Shown here: one piece after another, positions 1 through 7,916 of the stretch
Numbering within the stretch: the first letter of the stretch is position 1
Layout: each line of letters opens with the position of its first letter
Notes under the pieces: model-generated
The model's database searches: none
What the model was told of the DNA's origin: nothing
Seen by the model: the letters and a program-made list of their open reading frames with translations, nothing else
Source of the DNA: Candidatus Poribacteria bacterium
GTDB lineage: Bacteria; Poribacteria; WGA-4E; WGA-3G
Length of the DNA stretch: 36,569 nucleotides
Direction: 5' to 3'
NCBI GenBank assembly: GCA_028820635.1
Contig: JAPPIG010000119.1
Coordinates: 1 to 36,569 of the forward strand
Program-made: the position numbers and the translations under genes

Positions 1-84
1 ACCTGCACCAGTCGACCTAATACCTGCACCAGTCGACCTAATACCTGCACCAGTCGACCTAATACCTGCACCAGTCGACCTAAT
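1..84. repeat. 21-bp tandem repeat, 4 perfect units (iteron candidate)
   Basis: Four head-to-tail identical 21-bp units begin ACCTGCACC and contain the palindrome GTCGAC. The same array is at 36267-36350, about 160 bp beyond the end of the HTH protein at 35294-36106. A unit length of two helical turns beside a DNA-binding protein gene is typical of iterons. The true copy number may be larger because the contig begins inside the array. Confidence 0.8.
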
Positions 85-168
85 GTTTGATGGTAATTTT
101 AATCTTCATCGAAGCCCGATTTTCTTTCTTGTAGGAGAGAACTCCGGGGAATGCCATTATGGTAATTT

Positions 169-410
169 GGCGAGGTTAGTTTATTTCGTAGGTCGGGTGT
201 CGCTGCGCTCTACCCGACAGGCACGCAGCGTGTCGGGTGTCGCTACGCTCTACCCGACCTACAAGACTAAAACCTACGATAATTGGAAAATATCCTCTGT
301 AGGCGGGAACTCCGGGGAATGCCAAAAGGCATTCATACCGTTGATTTGGATTCCCGACCGTTTGTAATATGTCGCGACCAGAGGTCGAAATCAACGGTAT
401 GAATCATGGC
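169..410. repeat. Long interspersed repeat, copy 1, with nested 35-bp insertion
   Basis: Positions 169-303 are identical to 34692-34826, and similarity continues to about 410 (34890). Copy 1 carries 35 extra bases (314-348) that copy 2 lacks at the corresponding point near 34836. The extra piece is a small palindrome-containing unit that also occurs alone at 7451-7485 in the opposite orientation. The two copies therefore form a filled-site and empty-site pair. Confidence 0.8.
188..262. repeat. REP-like double palindrome (GTAGGTCGGG...CCCGACCTAC family)
   Basis: A 75-bp unit starts GTAGGTCGGG and ends CCCGACCTAC, with internal GTGTCGCT/CGCTCTAC half-hairpins. An identical copy is at 34711-34785, and shorter relatives are at 6838-6872, 12628-12660 and 17400-17520. 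It is non-coding; open frames across it only reflect the repeat. Confidence 0.85.
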
Positions 411-578
411 GAATACGCGTATGGTATTCGCCATGATTCCCCGCCTACAGAATGTAAGACGCATTTTCCGCGTTCTCCGCGCCTTCCGAGATTCAGACAA
501 AAAATAATAGACCTCACACAAAAACAGTAAAAAAACGCAATTTTAACCCAAAAAAGTGCATTTTTCTTGTAATTTTTA

Positions 579-608
579 TTGACTTATAACGTTTTGATGT
601 AGTATAAT
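579..608 (+). promoter_or_regulatory. Sigma70-type promoter candidate
   Basis: TTGACT at 579-584 is followed after 18 bases by TATAAT at 603-608. It is the first of three promoter-like sites reading towards the large gene at 1104. The surrounding 540-870 stretch is strongly AT-rich and holds no gene. Confidence 0.5.
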
Positions 609-668
609 ACTTTAAAATTTTAATGTTAAGTCAAAACTAAAAATATTTAAAAAATAAATAAAAAGTTA

Positions 669-703
669 TTGACTATCAACTAAGTGAAGTATTATTATAC
701 TTC
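669..703 (+). promoter_or_regulatory. Second promoter candidate overlapped by a palindrome
   Basis: TTGACT at 669-674 is followed after 18 bases by TATTAT at 693-698. A near-perfect palindrome (GAAGTAT...ATACTTC, 686-703) covers the -10 region and could be an operator. No regulator can be assigned from sequence. Confidence 0.35.
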
Positions 704-842
704 TATTCCAAGAACGTCCTTAAGTTTCGGAATAACATATAAAATCAGAACATATCTGTAGTTAGACATCGGTAGATGCTTTACAGATAGTGGGCTGGTA
801 CGGCTTTATTTTTCATATTAAGACAAAATATTCAATAAAAAC

Positions 843-871
843 TTGACAATATATAATTTTTGTCTTATAAT
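843..871 (+). promoter_or_regulatory. Consensus sigma70-type promoter
   Basis: TTGACA (843-848), a 17-base spacer and TATAAT (866-871) match the housekeeping consensus perfectly. The expected transcription start, about 878, falls at the first base of the structured leader at 880. It is the best candidate promoter for the lamin-tail protein gene at 1104, giving a 5' leader of about 225 nt. Confidence 0.7.
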
Positions 872-879
872 TTAAATAA

Positions 880-974
880 CGTTAACAGATGCGGTGTTGC
901 CATCACCCAACTGGCAACCGCAAGATGTAAACGTAAAGAGATACCACACGGTACAACCTTGAGCCGATGTGGTA
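880..974 (+). ncRNA. Structured 5' leader element 1
   Basis: An outer stem CGTTAACA (880-887) with TGTAAACG (926-933, one mismatch) encloses a hairpin GCGG(TG)TTGCC (891-901) with GGCAACCGC (913-921). A third hairpin follows, TACCACA..GG (942-951) with CC..TGTGGTA (964-974). The loop of the inner hairpin holds CCCAACTGGCAAC, a 13-mer also found in leader 3 at about 35135. The element sits at the predicted 5' end of the transcript. Its role (riboregulator, stabiliser or other) is unknown. Confidence 0.5.
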
Positions 975-1103
975 ATGGTTAGTATTAGGTAAACAGGTTA
1001 TCCCTGTTTTTTTACGCAATTTAAAATTGGAAAGATTAGATTAACAGGATTTAATTCCCTGAATCTTAACTTGAATTTAATATTTCTAAAGGAGAAATAA
1101 GTA

Positions 1104-4100
1104 ATGCGATTGTCAAATAAATCGACATTTTCCTTAATTTGTTTAGTTTTGCTATTCGCATTTGCGACAGTGCCTGCGATGGCAAACACAATGAGTGCTG
1201 AATGGATGGCAGATGTAGACGCTGGTACGGATGACGATCAGCCAGGATGGGTTGTTACAATTACGTATACTGCGCATCCTGATGACTCTGCTGTGACTGA
1301 ACCTACTGAAAGTAACCTTGGTACTGGTACCAGTGGTGGTAGCGTTCTCAGTGGCAGTCTTGAGAGTTCGCCTGCTACCGATCCGACGACGTACAAGTTT
1401 CGTATAACACCTACCACGGCAGGTGATGATGTTGATGTAACTGCTCCGGGCTTTCGTCGAGTGACACTTATGAATGGTGATGATCTGGCATCAACAAGCA
1501 TCTATCTGCCACAGTTGGTCAGTATCACAGCGCCAAAGAGTTCTAATGGGACCTCAGTGATTGAGGCTACTATTACATTTGCAGCAGCGGATGCCGATGC
1601 AGATACGCCAATTGGTCCTGCAACTGGCCTCAAAAGAACCGATATAACTGATGGCAGTGCGAATCCTTTAAGTGTTACAATGGCTACGAATGAAGCCGGT
1701 ACTGTCATTGATAATGTCTATAAGGCAAGTTTTCTGGTTAGTGCAAATATAACTATAGATTTTGCGCAAACTGGTGGTAGTGATAATTTTCCACATGCTG
1801 AGGATGACGATACAAGTGATAATACTGCTGCAGTCCTCTATGATGTTCTACCGCCAACTATTGGAGATATAGCGTTCCTAAGTCTTGTAGCAAACAGGGC
1901 TCTTGATACAGAAGACGTAGATGAAGCATTTGATGTTACCGTTGTCGTTACAGACGAGATAGTATCAGGAACAACATCTGAGTTTGATATCGATGTGGAG
2001 TTTACAGTTACACCCGAGGCAAGAGGTGCTGATGTCACTAACGTGGGTAAGACTCCTGATGAAAAAGCTGTTGCAAGAATAACACCGAAGGCAAATGAAA
2101 CGACAACAGATTGGCCCGCTACTCCGATTAGGATTAAAGTTACTGTAACTGACGACGCTGGTAATGTCGCTACTACATTCACAGATGCAGTTACCTTAGC
2201 AGCGAGAGAAGGTCAGGATCCGACAGCTGTAACAATTCCGACTAAGGCTCTTGGAATGCCTAATGCAAGTAGACAACTCACGGTGACCTTTAGTAGAGAT
2301 CCTGGCACTGTAACCGTGCCTACTGGATACTCCATCAGTGCCTCTGGCGCAGCACGCACTATCACGGTTCCAGCTAATAAGGCATCAGGTGATCACAATA
2401 TTGCGCTTTCGTGGACCGGTCCCCCCGCAGGTTCCGACACAGTTACTTACACAGTTCCTGCAGGTCCTATGGTTGATCCCAATGAGAGTCCTGAAATCAC
2501 GATTCCAGCCGGCGGGTTCGTTGTTTTTGTTAGAGAGGCTGCTACGGCGACAGCCTTAACAGATTATGATAGTGATATTGATACCGAAACTTGGATGAAT
2601 ATGCCAGATTTGTATTACATATTTAATACAAGTGCAATTCACGGTGGTGGTGCGCTTATTTTGATGCAGTCTGATGATTCAAGTGCTACAGGTTATGTTG
2701 CACTTAATCCTGGCACAGTCGGTATCAGTGAAATTATGTGGGCTATTGATGAGGCAGACTTAGGTGACTCAAATGCCCGACGAGAAGGTCAATGGATTGA
2801 ACTTCATAACCTCAATACCACAGATGCGACTGTCAAGTTATCTTGGAGAACGGGTGCAAAATCTATTGCAGAAGATACCAGTATCAATGGTGATCTCGCA
2901 AAGCCCTATCTTGATATTGTAACGAATGTTTACAATGATCGGCCTGGTAATCCACATTGGACTCTTCCAGGTTCGAATGGTAACACCAGAGCAGGTAGAA
3001 ACTTCGTTTCTGCGGCACGTACGGGCAATTTTAACCTTACCTCTCAACACCAAGGTAAACATAATAAACGTTATACCAAAACAGGTGATGGTAATTCTGC
3101 AAATAGTCCTGACGGTAGAAACAAAGGGCATTGGGCAGCATCTGCTACGGCTTACGATGAAGCCGAATCTGTTATTAATCAAGTCCAGTACATTACCCAA
3201 TGGCATGGCACACCTGGAAGGGTGAATAGATTTGATCCAGAACGGGCAACCGTGAGAGATTCTCGGACAGACATTAATCCAAGTGGTATTATCATCAACG
3301 AGGTTGCAAACCGCGATGATGCAAATAACCAATATGAATGGATTGAACTCCGCAATGTTTCTGGTGGTGACATCAATCTGAATAACTATCAGATTTCTAT
3401 ATTGACGGGTGTTGGCAAAGATGAACCATTCATCTTCCTGCCGAACAACAATAACTCCGTAATTCCTGCGGGTGGTGTTCTGCTCTTAGTTGACTCCGAT
3501 CCATTTGGTGATCCCGATCATCCACTGGCAGTCGGTTGGAAAATTGGCAAAAATCCAGAAGACCAAGTGCCCGGTTTGGAATCTATCGGTATTAATGGTA
3601 CATCCAAAGAAGGACGTTATTTGGTTGTTCCCTTTGGCGGAAAGAATAATAAGTTCATCACTGGTCTGCCAGATGACGGCAACTTCATCTTAGTCGTGCG
3701 TAGTGCTGACAACCATGAAGGTGATCACCCTCATGGTGATAAAGGTCGTGCTGACCTCCCAACTGACAAGGACTCTGGTGATAGAGACCTTAACAGAATT
3801 GTTGACATCGCTGGATATGTCGGTGGTTTGAATACAGGTAAAGGCTACAAAAATGCTGTCTCTGAAACGAATTTATGGCCACTGAAACAGCAAGGCGCAC
3901 CTGACGATAAGAACAGACTTTCTGTCAATAAAGTTCGCCGTCGCCAGCACGTTAGCACCAGAGATGGTCGTGCTGGAACTGGTAATACGCATAACGACAG
4001 AAAAGCTGGGCAGATCGCTTTCGGTGACATTGGTTATTCCGGTATCGGCTACAAACGCCAAGCGACCAATTCCGGCATACATGGTGGAACACCCGGTTAT

Positions 4101-5324
4101 GACAACGGCGCGCAGAAAGGCAGAGTATCTGATCTCGCGATGACCAAACTTATCATCAGCGAAATTATGTTGTCTCAAGGTGAAGAAGGCGCACGGACGA
4201 AACTACCGCAATGGATTGAAATCTATAATCCTTCACCGCACCCCGTTGGTTTGGGTGGATGGAGACTGATTATTGAAAACCCACGTGATCCTATCAGAAC
4301 GATTAACTTAGGTGGTGGTTCTGTGAAGACGATCCTTTCAGAACAAACGATTCTCATTGTTTCAGGATCAGCACGTGATATCGGTAGTGATACCTTACCG
4401 TCGTCTACACTGTTCCCACCGACCCGTGTGTATAATGTCTATAAGCATCAAAAGAACGAATTTAATATGACCAGTCGGTTTGACCCGATCCTTAATCAAG
4501 AGGCATTCCATATCACACTGATTGACGGGGCAGCACTTGATTTGAATAACGCTGCTCAAAAGGCTATTGCTGATGATCCTACGAAAAGTCTGAGAGTTGG
4601 CGGCAGTTACTATACGATTTCAGATACTGTCGGTAACCTTGACGGTAACCCCCGAACGAACGATACACCCGAAGATAACGGAAAGATGAAATTCGAAATG
4701 GGTCTGACCGAAGACGGAGAGAGAACTTCACTTATCCGTATCTTTGATGGTGGTCCAGGCATTCAAGGTGTCGCTCGTGATGGCACAGGCATGGTGAAAC
4801 CGCTTGGTGGCACAGAAGGTGTCGGTGTCGCACGGATGAAAGGTATCGATTCCAAGTATAGTTGGGTGCATGCCGCTGATACAAGTGATAGGTATGTCCG
4901 CCATACTTGGTATGGTGATGAATCCGACTGGGGAACACCCGCAGACAGAGGCGGTCAAATCCTGCCTGTTGAATTGTCCTTCTTCCGTCCAACACTTGAA
5001 GATGGTAAAGTTACTATCCGTTGGACAACCGAATCCGAACTTGACAACGCTGGATTTAATATCCTCCGTAGCGAAACTCGGAAAGGTCAATACAAGCAGG
5101 TTAACACCGAACTGATTCAAGGTGCAGGCACCACAGGTGAACGGACAACCTATAATTGGGTTGATCCAACTGCTAAACCCGGTGTCGTGTACTACTACCA
5201 GATTGAAGATGTATCTTTCGCTGGTGAGCATCAAGTGCTTGCTACAACCAAGCTCAAAGGCTTGATCTCAGCGGATGGCAAACTTACAACGACGTGGAGT
5301 GAGCTAAAACAAGCTTCACAATAG
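1104..5324 (+). CDS. Large secreted lamin-tail-domain protein
   Basis: 1406 aa with a clear Sec signal peptide (basic start, hydrophobic core, cleavage near VPAMA-N at about residue 27). Residues 30-450 are Ig/cadherin-like, rich in T, V and D. Three lamin-tail-like segments follow, recognised by I-[SN]-E-[IV]-x and W-I-E-[LI]-x-N signatures near residues 542, 727 and 1014. The C-terminal 120 residues (from LPVELSFFRP, about 1287) form a fibronectin-like module with WTTESELDNAGFNILRSE, a pattern seen at the C-termini of many secreted proteins. The extreme end is GKLTTTWSELKQ, matching the tails of the LamG and TolB-like proteins in this window. The start is supported by AAGGAG just upstream. 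Lamin-tail domains occur in surface proteins and some nucleases, but no nuclease domain is visible here. A surface or matrix role is inferred. Confidence 0.85.
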   Translation: MRLSNKSTFSLICLVLLFAFATVPAMANTMSAEWMADVDAGTDDDQPGWVVTITYTAHPDDSAVTEPTESNLGTGTSGGSVLSGSLESSPATDPTTYKFRITPTTAGDDVDVTAPGFRRVTLMNGDDLASTSIYLPQLVSITAPKSSNGTSVIEATITFAAADADADTPIGPATGLKRTDITDGSANPLSVTMATNEAGTVIDNVYKASFLVSANITIDFAQTGGSDNFPHAEDDDTSDNTAAVLYDVLPPTIGDIAFLSLVANRALDTEDVDEAFDVTVVVTDEIVSGTTSEFDIDVEFTVTPEARGADVTNVGKTPDEKAVARITPKANETTTDWPATPIRIKVTVTDDAGNVATTFTDAVTLAAREGQDPTAVTIPTKALGMPNASRQLTVTFSRDPGTVTVPTGYSISASGAARTITVPANKASGDHNIALSWTGPPAGSDTVTYTVPAGPMVDPNESPEITIPAGGFVVFVREAATATALTDYDSDIDTETWMNMPDLYYIFNTSAIHGGGALILMQSDDSSATGYVALNPGTVGISEIMWAIDEADLGDSNARREGQWIELHNLNTTDATVKLSWRTGAKSIAEDTSINGDLAKPYLDIVTNVYNDRPGNPHWTLPGSNGNTRAGRNFVSAARTGNFNLTSQHQGKHNKRYTKTGDGNSANSPDGRNKGHWAASATAYDEAESVINQVQYITQWHGTPGRVNRFDPERATVRDSRTDINPSGIIINEVANRDDANNQYEWIELRNVSGGDINLNNYQISILTGVGKDEPFIFLPNNNNSVIPAGGVLLLVDSDPFGDPDHPLAVGWKIGKNPEDQVPGLESIGINGTSKEGRYLVVPFGGKNNKFITGLPDDGNFILVVRSADNHEGDHPHGDKGRADLPTDKDSGDRDLNRIVDIAGYVGGLNTGKGYKNAVSETNLWPLKQQGAPDDKNRLSVNKVRRRQHVSTRDGRAGTGNTHNDRKAGQIAFGDIGYSGIGYKRQATNSGIHGGTPGYDNGAQKGRVSDLAMTKLIISEIMLSQGEEGARTKLPQWIEIYNPSPHPVGLGGWRLIIENPRDPIRTINLGGGSVKTILSEQTILIVSGSARDIGSDTLPSSTLFPPTRVYNVYKHQKNEFNMTSRFDPILNQEAFHITLIDGAALDLNNAAQKAIADDPTKSLRVGGSYYTISDTVGNLDGNPRTNDTPEDNGKMKFEMGLTEDGERTSLIRIFDGGPGIQGVARDGTGMVKPLGGTEGVGVARMKGIDSKYSWVHAADTSDRYVRHTWYGDESDWGTPADRGGQILPVELSFFRPTLEDGKVTIRWTTESELDNAGFNILRSETRKGQYKQVNTELIQGAGTTGERTTYNWVDPTAKPGVVYYYQIEDVSFAGEHQVLATTKLKGLISADGKLTTTWSELKQASQ

Positions 5325-5360
5325 GGTTAAATTCAGGGATATTTAACCAATTTCTCCTCA

Positions 5361-5492
5361 CAATAAGGAAACTGCAGAAACCTTATTGCAGGAAAATCTA
5401 ACTAAACGATTCCCATTTTGGAGACTGAGGCGATTTTTTCCGGGTTGTCTCAGACTCCTCAACATGGGATGAGAGATATCTAACCTAACCTA
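5361..5492 (+). other. Series of hairpins downstream of the lamin-tail gene
   Basis: Three stem-loops lie between the stop codon at 5324 and the terminator at 5501. The first is CAATAAGG (5361-5368) with CCTTATTG (5381-5388), perfect over 8 bp. The second is a longer imperfect stem in which CCCAT and GGAG-CTGAG near 5411-5431 pair with CTCAG-CTCC and ATGGG near 5448-5468. The third is a small TGAGA/TCTCA hairpin near 5469-5500. They could protect the 3' end of the mRNA or form a small RNA. Confidence 0.45.
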
Positions 5493-5500
5493 TCTCATTA

Positions 5501-5538
5501 AACAAGGACATTCTCCAATGTCCTTGTTTTATTTTATA
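5501..5538 (+). terminator. Rho-independent terminator
   Basis: A perfect 12-bp stem, AACAAGGACATT (5501-5512) with AATGTCCTTGTT (5517-5528), has a 4-base loop and is followed by a T-rich tract. It closes the lamin-tail transcription unit. Confidence 0.9.
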
Positions 5539-5551
5539 TACTGGTATTTGT

Positions 5552-5857
5552 TGTAGGTCGGATACTGGTATTTGTCGTTAGTCGGATAGAGTTTGCGAAA
5601 TCCATAAATCAACGGTATGAATGCCTCTGGTAGAATGCGCCAAATCAACGGTATAAATGCCTTTTTGGCATTCCCCGTATGGCATTCTGCATGATTTGTC
5701 GCCTCTTACTCTTACATTCTGTAGGAGCGAGCTCCTGGTCGCGACCGTTTGTAATATGTCGCGAGCTGGAACTCGCTCCTACAAGAATAAAATCGGGTTT
5801 ACAAAGCTCTCCCACAAGAGGATATATCCTTTCCCAACGAACTTACCAGGGGAGACA
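5552..5857. repeat. Cluster of short palindromic repeats
   Basis: No gene is seen here. It holds degenerate GTAGGTCGG fragments near 5552 and 5580. Two AAATCAACGGTAT...GCATTCCCCG units lie near 5607-5690. A full GTAGGAGCGAG...CTCGCTCCTAC hairpin spans 5721-5782. These belong to the same short-palindrome families scattered through the window. The last bases (5845-5857) carry the ribosome binding site of the next gene. Confidence 0.75.
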
Positions 5858-6154
5858 ATGCACGCAGCAATAAGCAGACAAGGCCAAATTGGCTTATATC
5901 TTATTGAGGATGCCATATTGGAGCTGCTATATCTCACCCGATTAGGCAGCAATAAGGCGTGGTTAAACAGCACAGATATCCATCATGCACTTGGACTGCA
6001 AGCAAATTCTGACTCACATTATGAGATTGTGCAAGCAGTTCTAAATTCATTATATGAATCAGGAAGAGTTAATCGTAAAGGTTCTTTAAAAAAACTTTAT
6101 TGGCGCATCACCGATGTAGAATATGGTAAACGTCAAATTGGGGGCGAAGATTGA
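5858..6154 (+). CDS. Small winged-helix-like protein upstream of aquaporin
   Basis: 98 aa starting at the ATG preceded by AGGGGAGAC. A longer frame extends upstream but only across a repeat, so it is not used. The protein is hydrophilic and mostly helical. A helical region (QIGLYLIEDAILELLYL), a helix-turn-helix-like stretch around STDIHHALGL and a wing-like end (GSLKKLYWRITDVEYG) suggest a DNA-binding winged helix. It ends 7 bases before the aquaporin start, so the two are probably co-transcribed, and it may regulate that gene. The family is not recognised with certainty. Confidence 0.6.
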   Translation: MHAAISRQGQIGLYLIEDAILELLYLTRLGSNKAWLNSTDIHHALGLQANSDSHYEIVQAVLNSLYESGRVNRKGSLKKLYWRITDVEYGKRQIGGED

Positions 6155-6161
6155 GGTTATT

Positions 6162-6827
6162 ATGAATATACGGAATTTAGTCGTTGAATTTATCGGCACC
6201 TTCGCGCTGATCTTTATCGGTGCGGGTGCGTTGGCAATCAATCAAGCAAATTTAGTCGGTGTTGCACTTGCCCACGGGTTGGTCATTGTGGCGTTTGCGT
6301 ATGCATATCAACATATCTCAGGCACACATATCAACCCTGCTGTAACGTTCGGACTCTTGGTAGCAGGTGAAATTCGGTTTGGTGCAGCCATAGGATATTG
6401 GATTGTGCAGTTTGCAGGTGGTATTTTGGGGGCGTATGTTCTCAAAGGTGTGTTGCCGGTAAACGGTGATTTGGGGGTAACTATTTTAGCCACGAATGTG
6501 ACGCCGTTAAATGGACTGATAGTTGAAACCATACTCACATTCTTCCTCGTCAATACGATTTTCAATACTGCTGTGAGCGGAAAAGCGGGGAACTTTGCTG
6601 GACTTGCCATCGGATTAACTTTAGTGTTTTGCATCCTGATGGGTGGACCGCTGACACGTGCGTCCCTCAATCCTGCACGAACGTTGGGACCTGCTATCGC
6701 AGCCGGTGCTGAACATGCACAGTGGGGTAACATCTGGCTTTATTTTATAGGTCCATTTATAGGTGCTCTGCTTGCTGCGCTTCTGTATATTGGTATTTTG
6801 AAAGATAAAGACGCTGAAACCGAATAG
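6162..6827 (+). CDS. MIP-family aquaporin with TIP-like selectivity filter
   Basis: 221 aa from the ATG at 6162 (GAGG five bases upstream). The in-frame ATG at 6123 would overlap the previous gene. It has six hydrophobic spans and both signature loops, HINPAV (N58-P59-A60) and SLNPAR (N170-P171-A172-R173). Aligned to E. coli AqpZ (F43, H174, T183, R189), the aromatic/arginine filter reads H38, I158, A167, R173. This H/I/A/R set is like plant tonoplast aquaporins rather than strict water channels, so wider permeation (water, urea, ammonia, peroxide) is plausible. It is an inner-membrane channel and forms an operon with the small gene before it. An aquaporin on a plasmid-like element is unusual. 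Confidence 0.92.
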   Translation: MNIRNLVVEFIGTFALIFIGAGALAINQANLVGVALAHGLVIVAFAYAYQHISGTHINPAVTFGLLVAGEIRFGAAIGYWIVQFAGGILGAYVLKGVLPVNGDLGVTILATNVTPLNGLIVETILTFFLVNTIFNTAVSGKAGNFAGLAIGLTLVFCILMGGPLTRASLNPARTLGPAIAAGAEHAQWGNIWLYFIGPFIGALLAALLYIGILKDKDAETE

Positions 6828-6837
6828 TTGTAGCATT

Positions 6838-6872
6838 GTAGGTCGGGTGTCGCTTCGCTCTACCCGACCTAC
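6838..6872. repeat. REP-like palindrome, possible aquaporin terminator
   Basis: A 35-bp hairpin, GTAGGTCGGG (6838-6847) with CCCGACCTAC (6863-6872), begins 10 bases after the aquaporin stop. It is a minimal member of the family at 188-262. It may act as a transcript-end hairpin but has no U tract. Confidence 0.8.
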
Positions 6873-6904
6873 GAAATAAACTGCAAATGGGTCGCTTACA
6901 TTCT

Positions 6905-6963
6905 GTAGGAGGGATCTCCGATTCCCGACTGCAAACGTGTCACGATTCGGAGATCCCTCTTAC
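6905..6963. repeat. REP-like hairpin (GTAGGAGGGATCTCCGA family)
   Basis: GTAGGAGGGATCTCCGA at 6905-6921 pairs with TCGGAGATCCCTCTTAC at 6947-6963, nearly perfectly, across a 25-base loop containing GATTCCCGAC. The family also occurs at 7398, 7840, 10032, 30958 and 34593. Confidence 0.8.
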
Positions 6964-7013
6964 ATAATTTACTATAAATTCGAGAAAACTCATTATCTGA
7001 AAGGGGAGAAGAC

Positions 7014-7352
7014 ATGGGTAATCAAAAATGTGAAAAACAGAAAACTAAAAAGACGTTTTTTGCTGGCGTCTCAGGTTGTTTTTATCCGTTTATGCTTTAT
7101 CCGATTGGAACGGATTTACCGGATGATGAGGCAGTTTATATTTTCACAAAAGCGGAGGACGGGTCATACGACCCACTTTATATTGGACAGACAGGGACCC
7201 TTAAAAGCACTATCAGTGCTCACGCAAAGTGGACTTGTGTGAGCCGTTTGTTTGTGAATGCGTTGTGTGTCCATTTCGAGAAGGACGCAACGGTTCGAAA
7301 ACAGATAGCAAACGATCTGATAGAAATGCAGTGCCCGCCTTGCAATGATTGA
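7014..7352 (+). CDS. GIY-YIG-like small protein, catalytic residues not evident
   Basis: 112 aa, start chosen after GGGGAG. The core reads A-V-Y-I-F ... P-L-Y-I-G-Q-T-G-T-L-K ... H ... R-x-x-I-x-x-D-L-I ... P-P-C-N, which follows the GIY-YIG endonuclease pattern (GIY, YIG, H and terminal N). The Arg after YIG is replaced (TLKSTI where TLxxR is usual), and the Glu of the R-x-I-E-x-D-L-I helix is Ala. It may bind nucleic acid without cutting. A conserved lead-in, F-x-G-[VI]-S-G-C-[FY]-Y-P-F, is shared with the broken paralog at 28563. It lies 565 bp upstream of giant paralog A on the same strand. Confidence 0.65.
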   Translation: MGNQKCEKQKTKKTFFAGVSGCFYPFMLYPIGTDLPDDEAVYIFTKAEDGSYDPLYIGQTGTLKSTISAHAKWTCVSRLFVNALCVHFEKDATVRKQIANDLIEMQCPPCND

Positions 7353-7397
7353 TATTATACCATTCCTAAAAATGATATTACATTATTTCATAAATCT

Positions 7398-7500
7398 GTA
7401 GGAGCGATCTCCGAATCGCGACAAGAACATTGGTATGATTGTCGGGAATCCAAATCAACGGTATGAATGCCTTTTGGCATTCCCCGGAGTTCCCTCCTAC
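7398..7500. repeat. REP-like palindrome followed by a composite repeat
   Basis: 7398-7422 is a 25-bp GTAGGAGCGA...TCGCGAC unit, identical to the one inside giant paralog A at 10032-10056. 7441-7500 is a second hairpin arm pair (GTCGGGAATC...GGAGTTCCCTCCTAC) interrupted at 7451-7485 by the 35-bp insert also seen at 314-348, in inverted orientation. No convincing gene crosses this region. Confidence 0.8.
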
Positions 7501-7646
7501 AGCTCGGCTCGGATAATTAGACCTTTAGGACCTCGCCCCGTGGAGGCGTGTAGAAATATCCACAACAGAAAACGTTTCATGTCCTGCGCGGAGACGCTAA
7601 ACCCGCGCATTAACTCTCAACTGATACTTCGCAACGGAGATGTCCT

Positions 7647-7796
7647 ATGTTCTGGGCAAAGATGCTCGATTTTTTAGCAAATGTCTCACTCACCAGTTTG
7701 GGTATTATCTTTCATTTGGTAGTCATAATGTTTGTCGGTGTCGTTTGTGATACGATCTTAGATACTTTCACCGTGTCAAAGTGCATTGACAACTAA
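7647..7796 (+). CDS. Candidate 49-aa single-span membrane protein
   Basis: The ATG at 7647 follows GGAG at about 7636-7639, and the frame closes with TAA at 7794-7796. The product is hydrophobic in its middle (SLTSLGIIFHLVVIMFVGVV), consistent with one membrane span, and ends CIDN. It has no recognised family. It precedes giant paralog A on the same strand. A real gene is plausible but unsupported by homology. Confidence 0.35.
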   Translation: MFWAKMLDFLANVSLTSLGIIFHLVVIMFVGVVCDTILDTFTVSKCIDN

Positions 7797-7839
7797 TATG
7801 GAAGCCTCGTTCGTATTAGTGGTTTGTCAACATATTATT

Positions 7840-7868
7840 GTAGGTCGCGATTCGGAGATCGCTCCTAC
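7840..7868. repeat. REP-like palindrome before giant paralog A
   Basis: GTAGGTCGCGATT...GATCGCTCCTAC forms a hairpin about 50 bp upstream of the start of giant paralog A. It belongs to the same family as 7398-7422. Confidence 0.75.
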
Positions 7869-7916
7869 AAGAGAAGTTAAACCCGCACCTATCTTTACAC
7901 CTCATCCTATTCGGAG

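Larger units (their letters stand above)
1..303. repeat. 303-bp terminal direct repeat (left copy)
   Basis: Bases 1-303 are identical to 36267-36569, the last bases of the window. This is the expected sign of a circular molecule of 36,266 bp written with an overlap. The left edge coincides with the start of a 21-bp tandem array. The right edge is exactly where the internal 135-bp repeat (169-303, also 34692-34826) stops being identical, with c against a at the next base. The ends therefore also fit an assembler stopping at repeat branch points, so circularity is likely but not proven. Confidence 0.9.

Noticed and set aside
83..394. Small genes on both strands across the first repeat
   Set aside because: These frames run through palindromic repeats and recur wherever the repeat occurs. 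There is no ribosome binding site or family.
2838..3332. Antisense gene of 164 aa inside the lamin-tail gene
   Set aside because: It is a shadow of the strongly supported plus-strand frame, with no start signal or recognisable domain.
4728..5234. Antisense gene of 168 aa inside the lamin-tail gene
   Set aside because: Same reasons: it lies opposite the conserved C-terminal module and has no independent support.
7435..7677. 80-aa protein upstream of giant paralog A
   Set aside because: Its first third is translated REP repeat and the rest shows no family. The overlapping 49-aa membrane frame at 7647 is the better candidate.
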